In this document: positions 13,844-26,610 of the stretch, in pieces
Numbering within the stretch: position 1 is the first letter of the stretch
Layout of the letters: every line of letters starts with the position of its first letter
Source: Diadema setosum
Taxonomy: Eukaryota; Echinodermata; Echinoidea; Diadematoida; Diadematidae
Assembly (NCBI RefSeq): GCF_964275005.1
Contig: NC_092692.1
Coordinates: 13,464,764 to 13,528,763 of the forward strand
DNA length: 64,000 bases
Direction: 5' to 3'
Made by a program: the position numbers and the translations under genes
Notes under the pieces: generated by a model
Seen by the model: the letters and a program-made list of their open reading frames with translations, nothing else
Database searches by the model: none
Told to the model about the DNA's origin: nothing

Positions 13844-16800
13844 TCATTGACGAAATGACCATTTCGTTAACGAAAGATGCAATATTGTCATTTCGTTACG
13901 AAATAACATTTCATTACAAAATGACTGATTTTGTAACAAAATAGGCCATGTGACACTTGGCGCCCCATACACCTCTCACCAGCTCGCCACCAGCTCACAG
14001 GCTCAGGTCACAAAGTGGGCATTGGGTTTTAGTCAGTCTCTATCTATATGTAGAGAGCTCTGTGTTATATGAGTATCTCTTGTCCTACCTAGCTAATATT
14101 TGAAGTGTGCACAAATGTACCATAGCTAAGGAAGTGAAATCTTGGGGAATAAGATGCCATGAAGTTACCATCGAGGAATGCCTTTATCAGATCTTGTGCT
14201 TATGATACAAGTGCAAGTTGATATGATCACGGTGTATATCACATATTTCAGAGACTGCACTATCAATGTGTTTAGGACTAGTGCTGAATGGATATGCATA
14301 CAGATACGTTTGGGTGCCTAGAAACAAGATATTTGAGAGAAATTCAAATGGGGTACTTATAGTCGATATTTGACCAGTCATCGAAAAGAAAAAAATTCCA
14401 GATGTGGCCACACAAGCTTATATGAATTATCTGAGAATAAAACACTTCCCGAGTTTCAGCCTATGTTTCATCTGTGTCAATTCAAAATGACCTCATGCTT
14501 TTAAAATCATTATCTTTTTTTAAATCATTATAATATAATGATTATATGAAAAGTAAGGAAAATTAAGGAAAATTACAGTCACAGCCTTCACCACATAACC
14601 ATATTTGTCAAGGTACATAAAAGGTGTTTTGTTTTTATCTTTAAAACTCTGAAAATGCTGGTGGGAGGGCAGAATCCATCCTCTGTGGTTTTTCCGTGAT
14701 TATTTTCCGAAGTGAAGGAAATGGCACCTTGGTCTGTCACAACTTTTTCATGACTGTCGTGCGCTCCATCGCTGAGTGTGGGGGATCAAAGAAAAAAAGC
14801 CCTGTTTGATTACAGTTTATATATTAACTTTTTTTGTGTGGCTGAATGTTCGATGTTAGAGTTTGCAAATGTGCAGTGTCATGTTACCTTGAAGAAAATA
14901 GTGAAAATCTTTCTTTTATCTGCTTCTCTTTTTTTCATCAAAGTTGTATCACATTTGTGAGAAGTAAGCATGGTAAAGCTTTCAAATGAAGTATCTCCTT
15001 GCCAATGCTCATGGTGTTTTTTGCTTTCTCGCAGCAGGCGATAGTAAAGGAACCCGAAGAAAGGGAGAACAAGGAGGAAGAAGCAGAGAAAGAGGAAGAA
15101 AGGGAGAGACCGAAGGAGCAGGAGGATGTGGGGAAGGAACAAGGGGAAGCAGACGAAGGAAAGAAGAAGAGGAAAGAAGAAAAGGAGACAGAAGAAAGGG
15201 AAGAGAGAGAAGTCGGAGAGGGTAAGCTGGCGTCGACTGCGATAAAAATGTATTTAGGAGTCTTTCGTATGTGCCCTCCTTTGAGCTTTGAAGGTCCTGT
15301 TTACCTTTGGGAGCAATGATTTTAAAAATTTTCAAGATATCACATTTGATGCATATGTGTAGGTCAGTTGTATCACAAAACATCCTGTCATATAAAATTT
15401 TTGCAATAAAGCCTAAAATATAAGGAGATATCAGTATTTTTTTCAATAAACCATAACTGTAGACGGTTTAGTCTGGAAACATTTTTATTATAACTATTGT
15501 TCACATTTTGTGTATTTAACAATACTTAACATCGATTATATGGATTCAAATTTTTGCAGTGGTTATTCTATCCCTAACTCACATTTTAGAACTATTTTAA
15601 AGCATCAATGCTGGTTTTTTGTTTCATCTGCAAATGGTAAATTATGCCTTTAACTCAGTATTCTACCAATTAAGAAGCAGACAAAAACACAACAACAAGA
15701 TGCTCCCACTCTTTATGTTTTCTTCCCATGTATAAAGTTTCATATAATGGAGCAGTTTGTTATAGGATTCAAAGGATGTTATATGCACCATGGCGATTGT
15801 CTGATCGTCAGATTTTTATATCTAGTCTAATCCTCAAGAACTGGCAAACTAGTAGAGAGGTGATTGCCCCTGACGTAAAGTTATTTTGAGTGAAAACAGG
15901 GAGAATCAAAGGGAAATTTGTAAGAAAGAGCACAAAGGATATTTTAGAGCTATGAGTTGTTGAAGTGTCAGCACATTTGCCTTTGCAGCCACCTTATGTG
16001 CATTTCTCGACATAACATCTGAAGTACGCTCTAGGCAGGGGTGCCAACTGCTATTTTTTGCAGTATTTCATACTTTTTTTCTTTTTTTCTTTTTTGCCAA
16101 AAGTACTGTTTTTCCCAAATACATACTACTCATTTCTGTTAAATGGAAATGTAAAAATACTGTCTTCATGTATGATACAGAGATGTCCTCCTTCATCCAC
16201 AGGGGCCAATGATGAAGCAGCAAAGAAAGAATCCAAAGAGGTACACACCTTATTTCTTCTTCTTATTTTTTCCAATGTTTATATTCCATATTATCTTTAC
16301 TCAGAGAGGTTAGGAGAAAAGAGAAAGTTCAGCAGTAAATTACTCAATTTTTTTTTCTTTTGTACATTCAAGCACTGCACATATACCATAATCGGATTAT
16401 CCAACTTAGTAGTATTTACATTTGTGGAATACAAGCTGAATTCCAACTTCTGAGGAAAGGCAATGAAATATGACATTGATTTTAGAAGAGGAAAATGGGA
16501 GAACAGGACCTAACCTGGTATGAGATATTTGATATTCCATCCATTGTTTTTGCAATTTAGCTATTTGTCCAAGATTTTATGATTCAAATTTATCATATGT
16601 GATGTTGACAGTAGTGACCTATTCTTTTCACTCTCCACTTTTTCTTATATTCTCATCATATTGTGTTCATGTGAAGCACAGAAAATGCTTGGGGTATTAA
16701 GACTTCTCACTGACCAGGTTTAGATTTACTTGCCAAACTGGGAAATGTCTTTAATATCAACTGCTCTTTCAAAACATTTTTGAGCTATTCTTTGTCTCAA

Positions 16801-19800
16801 TGAAATATGTATTAAAGTGTGACAATGATGAAAATATTGTTTCCCCTGTCCAGTTTCACATGGCAAGTAATTGAGTTGTCTGCTGAGAGGTGGCTTGAAG
16901 ATTTTGAAAGTTCCGTCAACCTTGCCTATGTCGACCTCGCATGTTAAGTTGAATATTTGCTTAAGTTGAAGGTCTTTTCATGTCCTCTTGTCTTTATATT
17001 CTATTGATTTTTACCTCTCAATAAGTCGAGTTCTGTCTATGTCAAAGCTATTTCCTCAGTCCAAATACATTCAACTTAGGCAAGGTTGACTATGCATTTT
17101 CAAAGTGACAAATACCATTTTGCTGAAGTCTGTTGTCAAGACTTCAGCTGTTGAGAGACGACTGGTTACAAGTCTTCTTGTCCCCATTTCTTGTCAGAAT
17201 GATGAAGAGGCAGAGGAGAAGTTCAAAGTTCAAGAACAGAAGCAGGAAGAGCAGGAGAAGAAATTGGAGGAGTTACAGGTAAACAAAAACAAAACCCCCA
17301 AAACCCTAGCAAGTATAAAAAAACTGGACGAGTTACAGGTAACAAAAAGTGAAAAAAAAAACCAACCCAAGGAAATATCAAGAAACTGGAGGAGGTTCAG
17401 GTAAACAAAAACAAAAACAAAACCCCCAAACCCAAGCAAGTATCAAGCTGCTGATATTTAGGGTGTGCTTTGGTCTAAGGCCTAATATCGATGATGCCAA
17501 ATACAAATAGGTGGAGTCATTTGCTGCCTTCATTTGGCAGTTATTTACGGCCCTGAAGAAGGACAAAGTTGGTCCCCATTTGCAGAGATGCATGTTGCTA
17601 CTTTTTTCTTTGCAGTTTGTTGTACTCATATTTTTTTTTTCGCCAAAAATATTGCAGGTTTCATGGAAAATACTTTTTTTCCTAAATTGTGTTACTACAT
17701 ATGTCTGTTGTGGGAGAGTTAGAAATACTGCTGGAAAAAAAAAAAAAAAATTCTGCAGTTAGAAGGTGCTGCTGAAAAGGTTGGCATTCCTGTATTTCTG
17801 CCTAATTTTATCATATATGGTTTTGTTGCCATAGGCTCGCCAAGTGATCCAAGAGAAGCTGATCATCCAGCAAGCGGAGCAGCTGGACATCCTGAAGAAG
17901 GAGCACGAGGAAGAGAAGGTGAAGAAGGAGGTGGAGGAAAAACAGAAGGAGGAGGATGCCGTCAAGGCCCTTCAGATGGCAGGGGCCCAGGTGCAGGCAG
18001 CCGTGGCCCAGCCCGTAGCTGGGCAGGGACAGCCCCAGGTGCCCGCCCAGGGACAGTTGGGACAGCAGCAACCTCTAGGGCAGCTGGATCTGGGCATGCA
18101 GCAACTGCCACAGCAGCCTGCGGGACAAGCCATCGGTGTCCAACCTGTCATCGGTCAGCAGCCGGCCTTGGGGCAAGCACTCGGTCAACAGCCAGCCCTG
18201 GGACAGGCACTTGGACAACAGCAGGGCGTTCCCGCCAACCTGCCAGTCGCCGGCCAGTTGGGGCAAGATGGCGGCCAGATGATGGCCGGGCAAGTCGCCC
18301 TGGGACAAGCTGCTGGGCAACAGCTTGGTGGTCCTGTTCCGGGCCAACTCGGTGTTGGACAGGTGCCCCAGCAAGTGGCAGGTCAGGTTGATGCAGCAGG
18401 ACAGTTGGGCATCGGAGGCGGCCAGCCGTTGATTAAGGTCGGTATGCAGGCCCCACAGATGATTAGCATGAATCCGCAGAGACCAGTTGGCATGGGAGCA
18501 AACTTAGGATTACAAGTGGGCCAGGTTGGGGCCCAAAAGAGAGATGGTATTGGGCTGCAGCATGTTGGCCCCAATGGAATCAACCAGCAACCGGGGGGTG
18601 TGATGGGTGGTTTGCCCCAGCTGCCACAGCAGCAACAACCGCAGGTGGGCGTGGGTCAGAATGCAGTGTTTGATGGCATGCAAATCAGGGAGGGGGCAGG
18701 TGCCCCTCTGGGCCAGGGTGGACCAAACATTTTGCAGCAGCCGCAATTACAGGGAAATGTAGCTCAACAGGTTCCTCTTGCCTTGCAGCAACAGCCAGTC
18801 CTTCAGCAACAACCCCTCATGCAACAACAGCCCATTCTGCAACAACAACCAGTCTTGCAGCAACAAGTGCCCATCCAACAGCAGCAACTGCCGCTCGTGC
18901 AGCAGCCCGCTGGACAGCAGTTGCAGGCGGGCGACAAGCTACAAAACCAACCCCTCCTGCAAGTCGTTCAAGATGCCGGACAAGTTGGTGGCATGGCAGC
19001 GGGATTGGCCAATGACGGAGGTGGCCTGGGCAATGATGGACTGGCCAATGCAATCCAGCCCCTCGCGGCGGATGGTGCCGCGCTGCAACAGAACCAGCCA
19101 CAGCAGCCACAGGTTAGTTGATGACTGTTGCTTTCTACTCTCTTTGCTTGTGGAAACTCTGGAGCCCATAATCACTGAACACACACCAAGGATTCCCCGC
19201 AGTGTTGCGGCGAGCTGAAATCCTTGCAGACATGTGCGACAAGATTTGCAACCCTTTCGCAGCATCGTGATTTGTCGCATCTAACATCACCATTCCATCT
19301 AAATTGCGAACTCCCTCTTGCATTTCATGATCAGTGTTGCTCTATGTTTTTTTCTCAACTCATCTCTGTACAGCTCCACAACATGTTTCTCTACTTGCAA
19401 AAACTCTGTCATTTGTTGGACAGAGAATGTTTGGATCCCACATTTCCGCCGTTACACCTTTCTGACTTGCCTCTCCTTACGTCAAATTGACTTGCCTTTC
19501 TGTTTAGCCAGTTGTAGTATTACTGTTTAGTTGTTTGTTTGTTTTTTTCCATTTTCTTCACAGAAAAAATGATGTGGAGAGGTATGTGTGAGAACAACCT
19601 CCTTTTTTTTCTTTCAGCTCATAGAATATCCATGGTGAATACTGTATACGCTGAATATTTGACAAGGTTTTTATTTTCCTGAATTTCGCGAATCGGATGC
19701 TATTTGCAACTTTAAAGGGTGTGTACAGGTCTGGTCGAGGTGAGGATTTAGCTTTTAACGTTTTGCGAGATATTCAGGAACCACTCTATGAGATGTCAAA

Positions 19801-22800
19801 GAGCATGCAGTTCTAAGGGGTATCAAAAGTTTATTCGTTAAAAATCGGTTTTGAAATGACTGAGATATCCAAAAACAAGGTGAAACAAAGAGATCCTAAT
19901 AAAGTTGTGGCATGTCGCCTTTTATTATTAGCTTTTTTTTGGATATCTCAGCCATTTGAAAACCAATTTTCATCAAATAAACGTTGAATCCTTCTTAAAA
20001 TTACATGCTCTTTCATATTTCATAAGAGGCTTTTCATTATCTCACTTAGGAACGTTCAAAACATGAATCCCCACCTCAACCAGTACTGTACAGTCCCTTT
20101 AAAAACACACCACAATATCAACTCTGATTCTGATGTAAGTGTTTGGCATGCACACATACATTTCTGTGTTCAGTACTGTACTCCACAACTGCGAATTTAA
20201 CCACTCGCAAAAGTGTCGGGAAGTCTCGATTCGCGAAAAATTAGACTCACTAAATATATGGCCTATACAGCATCTTTTCAGGAAGAGATTATTTAGGACA
20301 GGGTGGTTCATGACATTTGGCACGTTTTGCAGCGACATCCTACAAAACCCCACAACATTCTGCAATGTATCATGCCAAAAATCGGTGGCATGCTAAAAAA
20401 ATGATGCTTTGACAGCACCAAAGAGCATCTGTGGGCTGTGTCACTAAGCTTAGAAATCAATGCTAAGTTCAATTCATATTATCTTACGGATAATTTTGAG
20501 ATGAATCAGTCCTCAGAAGTCAGGAACCCTTTCACCAAGCCATATTAGGAGCAATACCTTGCACCCACCCTTGCCAGGTTCTAGAATACCTGAAGTTGCA
20601 TATTTGAATGTGTGTCTGTCCTTCCCCCAACTTGATCTGATCTGAATCTGTTTCAAATTTTGGTTCATTGTTTGGCTCGGTGCAGTTCCCATGTTAGTGA
20701 AACAGGGCTAGAGCTCGAGCTCGAGAACCCGGCCACAGTGGATTCAAAATTACAAAATTGAAGAGTGCTTCACAGACATAACACACATGCACAATATCAT
20801 GGTACTTTGTTTGTTTTGTTTTTTCTATGCAACGTGTTAAAATCACAAGTGGTGGACTATTCTGATAGAGTAAATATTTCAGACAGTGGGTTGCATTGTG
20901 AATCCAAGTGTGAGTAATGAATTTGCCTTAGTTCCCATTATTCGTAGGATTAAGCATCTTCCATTTCTTCATAAATCTGCAGACTACTGTGTTCACTGCA
21001 CGTTCCACATTGAGTCATTCCCACAACAGAATAGGATATATGTCCTTGAAACGAAGAATGGCCAACAATTCATTTTTGTTTTGTTTTTTATTTTTGTAAG
21101 TGGGTAATTCCGTGAAGTTGGGGCACAAAGTGTGACATTTTAGCATAACTCTCAACTATACTGATTATGCTATACATATATTGTTTATAGGCTTTACATT
21201 TGTATTGAGACCATACATTTTCCTGGAAATTTTGCGCCATTCAGACTCAATTTTGATGAAGTTATTAAAACGATATGTAACGGTGTCCTGTAGCATCGTG
21301 ACGTGTCCATGTGGCATCGTGATAGTTAAAATCTGGTCCTAAAAGACAAATTAATGCAATTAGCTTGACCAAAATTTGATATAATATGCATAATTACTAG
21401 ATTAGTCAGATAATGTAGCTAAATATCTTAACTCTCCTTTCCACAGTTTTACTTTTACAAGAAAATTACACAATGTGTCACTATGCTACGCGGTGTCCAC
21501 CAAATGTCACAAAAAAGGACACCGCATAGCATCGTGATACATTTTGTAATTTTCTCTTAAAATTCAAACTGTGTACAGGAAATTTGAAATATTTAGCTAT
21601 CTCATTCATATCTTGTAAATATGCATATTGCATCAAATTTTGGTCAAGCTAATTGCCATAATTTGTCTCTTAGGACCAAATTTTAAACTATCACGATGCT
21701 ACATGGACACGTCACGATGCTACAGGACACTGTTACATATTGTTTAATAACTTCATCAAAATTGAGTCTGAATGGCACAAAATTTCCTGGAAAATGTGTG
21801 GCCTCAATGCAAATGTAAAGCCTACAAACAATAAATGTATAGCATAATTAATATTGAGTTATGCTGAAATGTATTTTCTAAATATCACGATGCTACATGG
21901 ACACTGCCCCAGCTTCATGGAATTACCCAAATCAGAAATATCATAAATACAATGTTTCACAGCTGCTTGCAGATGTTAACTGCCGAAAATGTGACATTTT
22001 TGAAACAGGGTTTATATTATATAGTATTTCTTGCCATCATGCATGACTACTCGAGTATTTCGGGGGGGGGGGGGGGGTTCTTTTTTATTAGGAAATGATT
22101 AAATCACCACCCTATTGCCTTTTTATGATATGATCAAGTCATTAACCTTTTTGTATTTTTTCTGGGTTTTCGAGAAACGTAGGTTCTGAACTATGTGTTT
22201 GTTTCTGGAAACAGATGGCATTTATTAGTATAACTTCTTCCAATTTCTCTTGATATTAATGTTATTTCACCATCAAAAGAGGAGGAAAAGATACTACGAT
22301 AAAACCAGAATAATTTGATTAATGCTGGGTTTGTGATCAGTACTTCCTATGTTTGTGTTTCTTGGTTTGGTTTTATTATTTCTCATGAAATCAACAGTCA
22401 CTTACCTTTCTTTGTCTGTAGCTCTCTCTCCTCTACCCCTTCTCTCTCTCTCCCTTTAGGAGTATGTAGGTGTTGTGCCTACTCTACAGGTTAAGATTGC
22501 AAAGCCAAAGAACATATAGATCATAAACTCTCTAATTCTGTGGAAGTCAGATAAAGTGAACAAGAATTTTTTTCTGAATTTTCTCTGAAGAATATCAGGA
22601 TATTTGAAAATATACATATCATTATTATAATTTTAATTCACTTCTGGTCACCTCTTTCTTGACCCATTTTTTCTGATTTCCACTTTTCAAAAAAAGAAAA
22701 AGAAAAAGAAGAAAAGGGTCATTCCAAGCTCCAGCTCTGTGTAGTTTAAATGCAAACATGCATAAAGTACTGAGTATTTTTCCACTCTCAGTCTGATTGT

Positions 22801-25800
22801 ACAGTTTTAGTAGTCTCATACTTCTTCCTTGGAAGGCCTTGAATATGATTTCTGAGGTGTGTTGTGCGTTAGAAGGGGCAGTGTGTTCAAATTCAGTGAA
22901 AATACTGTAAAACGAGGAATGTTCACATGCATTTTAATTTCGCGAGCGAGGAGATTCGCGAAATTAAAATGCACGCGAAAGTTTGTTTCTACACTATATG
23001 CATTGAATGCCAGTGGCAATTCGCGAAAATTTCATGCCACGAAATAGGCCATCGGCTCCAATTCGCGAAAAATTCATGCCGCGAATATATCATGTTTTAC
23101 AGTAGACTGTGATGCACTATGACACCACTGCTTGTTTTATGCCATGCATAATTATGTGTGGATCATAATGCTGTTGATTTCACTTTCATGAATGAGGATC
23201 AGCTACGTGCAGTACAGTTAACCTTGCTTAAGTTGACCTTGCATTAGTTGAATAATAGCTGTATTCTATTATTGATTTTAATCCCTCATAAGTCAAATTT
23301 TCTGTAAGTTGAAGCTATTACTCCAGTCCAAATAGATTTGACTTAGGCAAGGTTGACTGTACATGTATGTTGTCAAAGCACAACAATAATTACTGTATAC
23401 GCCGAATATTTCATGAGGTTTTTATTTTCGTGAATTTCGCGAGTCGGGTGCCATTCGCGAAATTAAAGACACGCGAAAATATTGACTCTGATCCCGATGT
23501 GAATGTGACATACGCATGTACACTTCTCCATTCAGTACAGGACTCCACGATCGTGAATTTAACCACTCGCGAAATTGTCAGAAAGTCCCTATTCGCGAAA
23601 ATTTAGACTCGCGAAATATATGGCGTATACAGTATGATACATGAAAGATTGGAATATATCCGCCATGCAATATAAGTGGCATATTGCCCACCATCTTTGC
23701 TAAAGTGCAGTTATTATTGTATAATTCATTTTTGTAGAAAATGGCTCTCTTGTGGTATCTAATCATGACCATGTTGCTACTCAACCTTAGCCCAGATGAG
23801 TCATACTCAAGAATGTTGAAGTCCTAACTTGCGAGGGCGTCCCTCATTCCACTGATATAACGAGGGGGGGGGGGGGGGGAGGGGCTCTATCTGATTGTAT
23901 GAGAAGATCTCCTCAAGATGTGTGTTGAAAAGGAGTGTGTAATTTATTCACAATGATTCCGTGGACTGCAATTTCAATTTAAGCTTGTCATTTACTGTAC
24001 ATAGTTGTGAATAAAAATTTTCTACTGAAAGAAAGCAATTGATAACTGTATATCTGTGGATTTCAAATAATTTGTCGTCTTTGAATTAGGATATGTAGAC
24101 TGCATGCATATGATTTACCTGGCTATACTGTCATTTTTTTTTTTTTTAATGAAAGTAAACTTTACCAAAGAAAAAAACAACTACAAACAATGTGCAGATT
24201 TTAGATTGTGAGAGGTATTTTTAATTCTTTTTTTTTCCAAGCAATGGACAAGTTTACTAATATTCAGAAAAAAAAAAAACACCTTTGTGAAGCTTTGCCT
24301 GGCATAGCAGAAACTAATCTCTGCAATTTTGATTTTGAAGTATTGAATTATTTAAAGTGATAAGACCCGATTATCTCATCACTAACCATTAGCCACTCTG
24401 GAAATAACATCTGTTTATTTTAATAAATGAGCAAATCTGCAAATTGACCAACTCATTAGCTGACCATCAGAGGGTGTGACAAACAATGTATAAATGTGGA
24501 ATCATTAGGCTAGTAGCAAATTTCTTGGGACCAATGACATCACCTAGTTACATTGAAATTTGGGTGAATCAAATCAGGGTTTTCAACACAGTGGGATGAG
24601 AAGAAATTTGGAAGGTGCCAAGGAGAATTACTTTGTTAAAGTGAAAATTAGTAATATCAATTTTCTATTTAAATGGAGTCGACTGTGCTTTAGTAAACTG
24701 GCCTTTTTGGGAGGATTGTCCCTAAATATGATGACATCTTGACAACCTAAATTTGCTGGTTATTGGCATTACATGAATAGGCATAGCCCCTCGTACCAAC
24801 AACAGTACACATTAAAATTATTTCAGTGTGGGAGACTGTACAATAGACTGCTTGATACATGGTATACAAGTATTCAAATTTACCATGTGCCTTAATAATA
24901 GAAGTTTATGGTAACCAGAGAGGTACATTGTAGCCTCATTCCTTGGCCAACTTGCAGTAAGAAATCATGCATGCAAACTGGATCATTTCCATAAACCACT
25001 GAGTATGCGTGGTGGCTGGATAAACTTGCAACTTCATCCTTAGAATAGAAATATATTAATGAATTGGAATGTTGTGCAGCAGCCAGTTGCTATTAATTGC
25101 AGTGCCATTAACAGAAATCTTGTGGACACATGCATTGTGGGTGTGCAACGTTTTTGTTACATGTACGCTACTCAGACCGACATTGTACACACAAAGACAA
25201 ACTATCAACAGATCAGTTTACCAACATATTGAAATTTTATGCATACCTTTTTAATACAAACTTTCTATAACAAGAGATCTTGCCTTGGGGATTGCCTGAC
25301 ATAGCAACAACTGATTCATACAAAGTATTTTTTTTAATACACTGAGTACATGTACAAGGGAATGGAATAAGCTTGGTACTGTACTAAGACTTTGAGGAAA
25401 GATATAGAATATATTTGAATACATTGGTAATGTGGTTATTTGCAGATATGTAACAGAAATCATGATAGTTGATATTTGTTTCAAAAGATCTTGCACTACT
25501 GTTTGTCAGTAGACCACTTCTATAATGTGATCAAATTCTGTGCATGCTTTCTTCACTAAAAATTACCTTAACAACCACAAAGCTTGCCAGAGGCTTGCCC
25601 TACCTAGCAACAACTAAGTGAATTCCTGCCTATGAAATTTAAAGGGACATTCCAGACGATTTTCATTATTTCACATAATGTAGTACATAAATCGATAATT
25701 CCATGTATAGATTTGTGGAATTTATTATGGTTCTTGAGCAGAGAAACAATACTTTGAAAAATCTTAAACAAATTACACTGAACAAGGATGATGACATAGA

Positions 25801-26504
25801 GGTTCACATATTTCAGAAATGTAGCAGTGTAATTCCATCAGTAATACCGCTTGCTTGCGAGTTCACCTGTGTATAATCTATGCATGCCTTCTTCTTTTCT
25901 TCTGCTTCCTTGAGCCCCAACTCATGCATATGGTGACTCTGCCATGTCATCATCCTTGTTCATTGCAATTTGTTCTAAATTTTGAAAATTTTCTTATTCT
26001 TCATCCTAATTATCACAAATTCTTAAACTCTGTCCTCAGTATAACTAATGTATAGTTGTTCAAATGCAAAAATCTGAAAATCATTCGGAGGTCTCCTTTA
26101 ATGGGAGGGAGCAGGTTAATGAAATGCTTTGTTACTAGGCTGTAAGGAAAAAAAAAACATCTGTGAATTGTATAAATATATTTCAGGAATGTTCTATTGA
26201 TAAGCATGGTATGACCTAAAATTCCTCTTAAAAATTTCAAATTGACACCTCATCAAATAATGCTGTCATCATGGACTGCTCTTCCACAACATTGCACATG
26301 TTTTTCTTCCTTTTTTTTTCCCTCAAGTTTAGGTGCAAGATATTTCAATCACATTATCAAATAGGAGGATGGACCACATATTGATGTGTACCTTGATGTT
26401 TTGCATGACAATATACAATGTATGTGCTTGAAGTACAATGTCCCTTGCAGCCAAAATCTAGCTCTTGGTGTATAGATCTGCCTTTTGCTGATTTCTTAAT
26501 GGTG

Positions 26505-26559
<55 letters not shown>

Positions 26560-26577
26560 GGTGTGGGTGTGTGTGTG

Positions 26578-26610
<33 letters not shown>

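Noticed and set aside
18075-19110. Long antisense open frames opposite the Q-rich exon
   Set aside because: They mirror the low-complexity CAG/CAA coding strand, have no splice logic and show no family resemblance.
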